This document shows positions 57,061 through 64,000 of a stretch of DNA of 64,000 nucleotides, piece after piece. Where the stretch lies: positions 186,001 to 250,000 of the forward strand of contig NW_006921550.1 of the NCBI RefSeq assembly GCF_000340215.1, read 5' to 3'. Under the pieces are notes generated by a model that was not told the DNA's origin, made no database searches, and worked only from the letters and a program-made list of their open reading frames with translations. The translations under genes and the position numbers were made by a program. How positions within the stretch are numbered: position 1 is the stretch's first letter; each line of letters begins with the position of its first letter. This DNA is from Pseudocercospora fijiensis CIRAD86. Lineage: Eukaryota; Ascomycota; Dothideomycetes; Mycosphaerellales; Mycosphaerellaceae.

Positions 57061-58110
57061 TAGTATATAAAAAATAATGGTATACGTTAAATAGTAGTGT
57101 TTTAATTAGGAGTTACGAATTCGGAGGAGGAAGCGGAGATTTTAGGTATACAGCTATAGTGGATTTACTTTAAACCGCGCCTAATTTACGTATATCTATA
57201 CGCGGAAAGCTTAATATATACTCTTTCTACGCGCGTCGAAAAATCGGCTGTGTTTATAAACTTAAACTTCTATACTAACTTCTATAGCTTCTACTACCTT
57301 ATAATCGACAACCTAACCTAGTATTATACTATTTATAGCGCTAGTATCGACAGTTATATAGCTAAATCAATCCGTGTATCTTAGGCGTAGCTTTAAGTAT
57401 TTCTAGCCTTTCCTCGGGACTTCTACTATCGTCTGAACCGTATAGAAACATACGGAATTGGAGGTCTAATAGCTTCTTACTTATACGAATGCCTAGTTTA
57501 TAACACCTTTTCTTTAGATACTGCATTCTCTTATATAAGGACTAGCGCTTATATAACCCCTTCTTCTTAGCTTACGCGGCTATGTCTTTGCTGCTAGAAG
57601 TGGCCTATTGTTACAGCACTTCTAACAAGCTATTAGCCTACTTTATCGGCTTTGCTAGACTAGCTTCGAGAACGATAGGGTTCTATTACACTACTGTTAT
57701 TCTATATGCTTAGATTAACAAAGTTGCAATATAATACTAACCTCTCGAGATCCGGAAGCTATACTATGCTATTAGAGGTATAGTTATCGAGAAAGAGAGC
57801 CTCGTAGTATAGGTAGAAAGCTAGACCTATAAAGCCGGAAATTAGCTTCTCGGAAGAGGCCTTATCTACTACTATATATAGCGATCTATATGCCCTCGGA
57901 GCCGTAGAACACTGCTAGATATTATATTACACTGTCTACTTAACCTATAGATTACTGTAGCTCTTAACCCTTAGTATATACTATAGGGTTATCGAGGACG
58001 ACAACGAGGCGGACTAACTTTACTTAATAGACTCTAAATTCTTTATATAATTGACTGATTGAATAACGATATTATTACGTAGTTACATAAGCTAGAAGGA
58101 GCATAATTGA
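57061..58110. mobile_element. RIP-mutated DNA beyond the hAT coding region, family not determined
   Basis: The first 200 bp may be the 5' part of the hAT element. The rest (57,260-58,110) has RIP composition, and its plus-strand frames are nearly open in places (for example around 57,420-57,560) but show no motif I can name. It ends about 25 bp from the stop codon of the BTB gene. Confidence 0.45.
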
Positions 58111-58134
58111 TTGAATGAAGACGTTGTTACTCAT

Positions 58135-58875
58135 TCACATGCTCATGTAATTATTCATGTGATTGAATGTTGCGGAGACTGCTTCCTTCGAGTAAGACTT
58201 GTAGTTCTTGAAGCCTCGTCGCCGAACGAGCTCCTTAGCCAAGTCTTGCACGAATTCAGCATTGTAGTCATTCGTCTCGAACCATTCTTCCTGGCAATGG
58301 TCTGCCAATACTGCAACAAAGAAACGGCGAAGAGGCGAGTCAAATGGAGTTGAGTCGTAGGCTTTATTGATGGCAGCCTCGTCGGGAATCGAGAGTGAGA
58401 CATACCGGTCGTCGTCCATCGTATCAAGGACTGCGCAGATCGCCGCGTCACAAAACTTGTCGTCTTGGACTTTATCGCCGAAAAGCCAGAGGGAGACCAA
58501 GAACATGTGATCGGGGTAGAGCTTGCCATCCCGCCTGAAGTTGACATCTGAGATCTCTCGATGATACAGCCAATGCGCGTAGGAAGTGACGGTGTCCACA
58601 TGATCGTCAGGAAAATCTATAGGGAGGTCGAGTCCGCGTGTCAGGCCTTCTATCCGGCGCTTTTTGGCGAGTGCCGCGCGAAAAAAATGGTGAATGCTCG
58701 GGTAAGTTGTCCTCGTGGATCGACACCATGCGCTCACCGCCACCTTGACCAGCGTGTAGTTTGATGATCTTACTGGCGTAGCTTTGGGAGATGTCAGTAA
58801 TGCGATAGCGATCACGATGCGCTGGTAACAATCATACCGTCTGCGCTGGGCTGCGCGGTTGTCTTCTTCTCCCAT
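58135..58875 (-). pseudogene. BTB/POZ-domain gene with a 1-nt frameshift
   Basis: From an ATG at 58875 a short exon (58875-58838) is followed by a 56-bp intron with a TACTGAC branch site. The second exon starts at 58781 with YASKIIKLHAGQGGGERMVSIHEDNLPEHSPFF, the first part of a BTB domain. At a T7 run on the coding strand (58681-58687) the frame shifts by one base; the other frame continues as RAALAKKRR...IDFPDDHVDTVTSYAHWLY, the rest of the domain, and a roughly 150-residue C-terminal region to 58135. Fungal BTB proteins of this kind often act as cullin-3 adaptors. The shift is either a real disabling mutation, near a transposon, or a sequencing error in a homopolymer. Confidence 0.7.
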
Positions 58876-59187
58876 CTTGTGTCGGTCGGCTGTTCTGCTG
58901 TATCGTACAGTCGACGTTTGGCTATATTGGTGCTTCCCACCCAAAGAAAAGTAGAGCTAAAGGCTTCCAAGAATTTAAAGCAGCGAAGCGCATCTGCTAG
59001 TTGACCGTGCATGATCTGAAACAGGCTAGGGTGTTTGCACGTGGACTTGAAGCGGAAAGTGCAGCTGCTCGTGAAGTCTGTTTACTTTAAGTACACTCTC
59101 TATCATTCAGTGCAGACCTACCTGATCCGGAGTGCACGCGATGCATGTAAGTATAATACAAGCTTCTTGCTCTTCCCCGCTCTTCAT

Positions 59188-60409
59188 CTACTTCCACAGC
59201 TTGCTCAAACTCATCTCCTTATCATCGTGCTTGTTCAACACCTTCGCAGTTGCCAAGTCGAAATCCTCCTGCGTCACATGAACTCTTCGCTCTCTCAGCG
59301 CGTACATGCCTGCTTCTGTACACACCCCCTTCAGCTCAGCTCCAGAGCATCCATTCATCTTTTCAGCGATCTTGGTGAGATTGATGCCTCTCGTCAAGTT
59401 CATGCTTCGCGAGTGGATGCGGAGAATGTCGGCTCTGGCTTCGGTCGTTGGCGGTGGGAACTCAATCTTTCGGTCGATACGTCCGGGACGAAGAAGGGCA
59501 GGGTCGAGAATATCGAGACGATTGGTGGCCATGATGACCTTGATGTTCTTGGTAGGCTCGAATCCATCCAGTTGGTTGAGGAGTTCCAGCATGGTTCGCT
59601 GGACTTCGGAGTCACCACCGGACGAGCCTTCCACACGTGATGAACCGATGGAATCAATCTCGTCCATGAAGATGATTGATGGTGCATGCTCTCTGGCCAT
59701 GACGAAGAGCTCTCTCACCATGCGCGATCCCTCTCCGATGTACTTCTGCACCAGCTCCGAGCCCGAGACACGGATGAACTTGCAGTCAGTGTGATGGGCC
59801 ACTGCTCTTGCTAGCAGCGTCTTTCCTGTACCTGGCGGACCATAAAGCAAGACACCCTTCGGTTGCGCGATACCGAGCGATTCGAAGAGTTCGGGATGCT
59901 TCAGACCAAGTTCGATGACTTCCTTGATCTGCTTGATCTGCTCATCCAACCCTCCAATCATGTCGTATGTGCTGTCGGGTACCTTCTCGACCATCATGAG
60001 CGATACGAGCGGGTCGACGGAGGACGGGAGGAGCGATGAGAGTTTGTAAGAATCGGAGAGGAGGGTGACACGTTTGCCGGCAGTGAGTTTTGAGATGTCG
60101 ATGTTATCTGCGATGTCGACCACTGGCGCGAGGTTAGTATTTCCCAGGCGCATTGAGTGACTGCCGCATCTTACCGTATTTGCCTTCAGGATGCACCTTG
60201 ACCAGCACTTTCTTGGTGCCCATCACCTTGACGACCTCACCGACATAGCTACCAGGTTGCTGGAGCAGACCCAGCTCTTCTCGGAGTAATCGCACTCGGC
60301 TGTTGTATTCGTTGCGCTGTGCCTCTAATCGTCGTAACACTGCCTGGCCCTGGATGATCTCGAGCTTCATGCTCTCAATCTTGTTGTGGAAGAAAGTGTC
60401 GAGCGCCAT
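59188..60409 (-). CDS. RPT6: 26S proteasome regulatory subunit 8 (RPT6 ATPase)
   Basis: Two exons, 60409-60175 and 60122-59188, encode 389 residues. RPT6 is one of six AAA ATPases of the 19S cap that unfold substrates and feed them to the core. The order is N-terminal coiled coil ([30 protein letters not shown]), OB-like region ([26 protein letters not shown]), Walker A GPPGTGKT, Walker [10 protein letters not shown], second region of homology [13 protein letters not shown], and a short C-terminal tail ending LSKLWK. The 52-bp intron (gtaaga...gcgccag) splices GKY to VVDIADN, matching the family; the other frame would stop at once. Length and order are standard. Confidence 0.96.
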
Positions 60410-61345
60410 GGTGGCGGAAGTGTGGCCTGAGGAGGCCTGGTATGGGTATTTGTGCGAAGCTATATGCGTTGATGGCGTTGTGTCGAATGGGGTTGGTTCT
60501 GATTGAGATGGCTCAGAAAGTGGCAGTGATGTTCGATGGCAAGCTTCGGCTTTGGCTTCACGTCCAGTTGATGATGTTGCTCTGTCGGCCGATGGTCGGA
60601 AATGCGGGAACGCGGGAACGCGGGAAAGCTAGCCTCGCTAGGGAGGGAGGGGAGGGCGGGAAGGGACGGCCAGTTCCGCTCTCTCCGCAGCTTGGCTTGG
60701 CTTGACGTCTTGGCCTATCGCATCTCGCAGCTGAACACTGAACACGATCCGCTCTCTATCACCTTCTAAGCAATACAGCCACGGCGGGATGGGAGAGAAA
60801 GACGGGGCTCCAAGGGAGGATGCATGATCTGAGGCGAAATGCTCGAGACTAGGTGTGCTGCACCAGAGCTCTACTGGCTCGTCTACTTGCAGCTTCCTTC
60901 ACGGCCGGAGATCAGCATCCTGGTTGTTCCGCTCCACGCGCAGATGACCTCTGCTGTGCTCGACACACTTATCTTGCTAGCTTGCGCAATCGTCAAGCAG
61001 GAATTCCTATCGTGCATTTCCATCATCGCCATCGTCTGCAGCGTTCGTATCATGTACAATACATTGCCCTTTCTCGCGCTGCCGTTGACCGCGTTTCTGC
61101 TGGCCGGATCCGCTGCCTGCTGAAACCTTCGCCTGCCAGCCCAGCTGCCCTTTGCTCTCCGCAGACATCGACCGCTGTTACTCCCCTCACGCAGCAGCAG
61201 ATGATCGAGCACATCTGACAACCCCGATGCAAGGGAGGAGTTCGCGATAAAGGAAGGCCTTGGCCTGCACCGCCGTGAAGTTAATCAATTGAAGTTAAGC
61301 CGCTAGTGAGCTGTCGCTTGCTTGGCCGCATCGACCGCGGAAGCC
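60410..61345. other. divergent promoter region between RPT6 and the VNX1-like gene
   Basis: Both genes start away from this 0.94-kb interval, so it carries two promoters. A purine-rich stretch (GGGAACGCGGGAACGCGG and GGAGGGAGGGGAGGGCGGG, 60,600-60,665) is noticeable. Frames in the region (up to 121 codons) lack family resemblance. Confidence 0.5.
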
Positions 61346-64000
61346 ATGGCCGACGACAGCGCTTCGACCGACGAGAGATCGTACTCAATAGGTGTGCATG
61401 ACTACGCTGCCGTGCCCTCCAACACCACCACCGCCGCCCCCAATACGCGCCGCACCTCGGTGTCTTCCGCCGGCACCATGAGTCGCAATCAAGAGCAGCA
61501 GTCGAGCTACGCTAGCATGCAAGCCTCCCAAGGAAGTTTGTCACAAGCCGACAGTACCCTTCGACGACCGAGAGCTCGACAAGACTACGGTATGGCAGAC
61601 AGCATACTACACGTACAATCCATCGTGTGAACGCGTCATGGTATATGCTGACCAATACATCATCCAGGCTCGATGCATGGGAGCTCCAGTGGAGGCGGAG
61701 GTGGAACTTCTAGCAGACTAACTCCACAAGTGACACAACAACCCCCCAAACGACCCACGGCCGGAGGACGGAAAGTGTCGACGCAAGCACCACACCGAGG
61801 CGAGATATTCTCCGTTGACGACGATGCGAACGAAGTCGAAGAAGATACTCGCCAGCACCGGAGTCATTCGAAAACCGATGTACACCGCGAACGCGATCGG
61901 GAACGACCGTTGCGGCGGAGGGAGAGTACCGTGAGGAGGCGCGGACCTCCACCGACACCTTCTCTCCCGAGAGTCGAAAGTCAAGAAGATGAGGAGGAAG
62001 CAGAGGCAACAGGCGCAGACAGTGCAACCATTGCAGCCAAGAAAGCTCCGTCAGTGACCCAAGACGCTGGCGAGCCGAGCTCAGAAGACACGCTGCAAGG
62101 AGAGGAGGAAGAAGAGGAAGAGACACCATCACCTGACGAAGACGATTCTGCAGACTTGAGCGACGCTGAGAGCTTCACACTCAAAGACCGACAAGAGGCT
62201 ATCAACGAAACACATCCGTTCGGAATTCGAATATGGAAACCAGCGCTCTACAAAAAGAGTCGTTCAGTACAGCGCAACGCAGAAGGCGACATACACAGTG
62301 CTCCTGGTGGCAATGTGTCGCGATGGTTATGGTTGTTTAATGGTCTATGGACGCTCATCTTCGGCTGGTGGCTGGCCATCATCACTTCGGTGGGCGGCGT
62401 GATATGTCTCTTCTTTGGCTTACTTCAGCCTGGGTCATCTGGAAGTTCTGAATATGGTCGCGTGCTCATCAATCTTGCGCATTATTTATTTTATCCATTC
62501 GGAAAGTACGTTAGATTGGAGCGAGACGAAGCATATCTGCATGAGGACGAGGGCGAAGGACGAGATATTGCCGAGTATGAACGTTGGCAAGCCGGCGACA
62601 TCGAGGAAGGCCGCCTCTTCTTTGGTCCACCGGACATCAACAGGTCGCTAATCGGCCGCCGGAGAGAAGAAGTACCCGACCTGGAAGACAACGAAACCGA
62701 TCCTTTGCTTGGTAGGACACGCCCAAGTTCTGCTGCTGAACGTGCTCAAGCCAAGACCAAGAAGCGCTTATTCGGCCGTGGAGAATGGAATTTGGGCCGA
62801 GTCATCTTCTTCCTGTCCTTCTACCTCCTCATCACTCCTTGCTTGTTTATTGTTAGCGGCATATGCTGGTTTTTGGTGTTTACGATACCTATGGGTAAAG
62901 TCACCCTACTCTTATTCTACCATCTCAGGCGACATCCTCTGGCCATGAGCTTTCACACGGACAGCCATTATCAACGCACACCCTCCATGCCGCGAGGGAG
63001 CAACGATAGCGTCATCCTGCTTTGTACATACCGCGCCGTCGGCATCAAATACTGGAAATATACCCTTGACGGCACCAACATCTTCCTCATCAACCTTCTC
63101 GGTCTTGTCTTCTTCGCCATCTTCGACTATTTCGTCCTTTACGAAACGTTGCATATCAATGTCTGGATCACTTCACCGGGATTCGTCTTCGTCATCGCTC
63201 TTGCCTCCATCATTCCGTTGGCGTACTTCATCGGACAGGCCGTGGCCTCGATCTCAGCACAATCGTCTATGGGAGTGGGAGCTACGATCAATGCCTTCTT
63301 TAGCACCATCGTTGAGGTCTTTCTATACTGTGTTGCGTTGGATGAGGGTAAAGCTCAGCTGGTGGAGGGCAGCATTATTGGCTCCATCTTCGCAGGTATT
63401 CTCTTCCTCCCGGGTCTCTCGATGTGCTTTGGTGCGATCAAGCGGAAGACACAACGATTCAATGTCAAATCTGCCGGGGTCACTTCTACGATGCTGCTGT
63501 TTGCTGTCATTGGATGCTTTGGCCCGACTCTGTTCTACCAATTCTATGGCTCGCACATCCTCAATTGCAAACAGTGTATCGATCTTCCCCGCGGATCGGA
63601 GGAGGAACGAGACTGCCGGCGATGCTACTTCACCCAGGTCCCGGAGATCAATGACGAGTTCTTCAACCAAGCAGTGCGCCCGTATGTCTATTTCTGCACG
63701 GTCTGTCTATTCCTGTCATACGTTGTCGGCCTCCTTTTCACCCTTCGCACACACGCCGCTGTGATTTGGAACAACGAGCCCGAAGAAGAGAGGAAGGCGA
63801 AGTATCTCGAGCATCAACAGCACCAGCACGTGAGCATGCCATACACCGCGGGTCTAGTCTCGGTAGACAGCCATCAAGCTACCGGTGGAGCAAAGAAGGC
63901 AGATGGCCTCGGCACCCTTGCGAGGGAGGATATCAGATCAAGCCAGATGTACAGGCGCATCCTCAACCAGAGTCTGAAACAGGCAGGCATCATGCAGTCT
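61346..64000 (+). CDS. VNX1: VNX1-type vacuolar cation/H+ exchanger (CAX family), 3' end outside the window
   Basis: Exons 61346-61589 and 61668 to the window end give at least 859 residues with no stop. The first 290 or so residues are disordered and acidic/basic in blocks (EEEEEEETPSPDEDD). There follow NETHPFGIRIWKPALYKKSRSVQRN and a hydrophobic pair (WLWLFNGLWTLIFGWWLAIITSVGGVICLFF), then a YLLITPCLFIVSGICW helix and GKVTLLLFYHLRRHPLAMSF. The exchanger core begins KYWKYTLDGTNIFLINLLGLVFF, with the ion-site helix GVGATINAFFSTIVEVFLY (a variant of the CAX GNxxE-type motif) and EGSIIGSIFAGILFLPGLSM. This is the VNX1 branch, which in yeast exchanges Na+/K+ for H+ at the vacuole. The 78-bp intron (gtatgg...atccag) is required by frame. 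The upstream codon at 61322 is not ATG. Confidence 0.87.

Noticed and set aside
63066..63764. 232-codon plus frame within the VNX1-like gene
   Set aside because: It is in another frame of the exchanger coding sequence, whose own frame carries the conserved membrane helices.

Overview
The window looks like a chromosome segment of a filamentous ascomycete (Pezizomycotina; a Dothideomycete is my guess, not proven). The evidence is short spliceosomal introns of about 50-70 bp with GTRNGT-like donors and CTGAC/CTAAC-type branch sites, ascomycete-typical proteins (CFEM protein, DUF1765 protein, YAK1 with a long Gln-rich tail, fungal two-domain phosphofructokinase), and blocks of transposon DNA carrying the signature of repeat-induced point mutation (RIP): CpA/TpG turned into TpA, giving many TAG/TAA stops while CpG is kept.

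Layout. 1-11 kb is a gene block: the end of an unidentified gene, the tRNA adenosine deaminase subunit TAD2, the DYRK-type kinase YAK1 and a 1197-residue DUF1765 protein. 11.2-20.2 kb is a transposon block: a RIP-mutated Mutator-like element (copy 1), 1.6 kb of unique DNA, then a complete RIP-mutated PIF/Harbinger element with 35-bp terminal inverted repeats and a TGA target-site duplication. 20.6-31.5 kb is a gene block: AP-2 alpha-adaptin, a flavin monooxygenase, a Ser-rich hypothetical protein, a Gfo/Idh/MocA oxidoreductase and a small SRPBCC protein, with an AT-rich MITE-like insertion at 25.9-26.4 kb. 31.5-37.9 kb is a second transposon block: a RIP-mutated Tc1/mariner element followed by Mutator-like copy 2 in inverse orientation to copy 1.

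38-52 kb is the longest gene block: a GPI-type CFEM protein, a GCIP-family protein, a Cys-rich metallothionein-like protein, a secreted bicupin (quercetin dioxygenase-like), the mitochondrial import motor subunit PAM16/TIM16, a broken SRPK-like kinase, phosphofructokinase, and a protein with six Myb-like repeats and a mitochondrial-type leader. 52.5-58.1 kb is a third transposon block with a RIP-mutated hAT element and two unassigned RIP-mutated segments. 58-64 kb holds a frameshifted BTB gene, the proteasome ATPase RPT6, and a VNX1-type cation/H+ exchanger that runs off the window.

Most genes are housekeeping and do not form one pathway or a biosynthetic cluster. Exon boundaries were set by hand from reading frame, splice signals and family conservation. 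Several upstream frames open at TTG; in those cases the first ATG was used. No clearly undescribed system was found. The items most worth following up are the differently mutated inverted Mutator-like pair, the copy-specific minisatellite, the six-repeat Myb-like protein, the possible MITEs, and the frameshifted BTB gene beside a transposon block.
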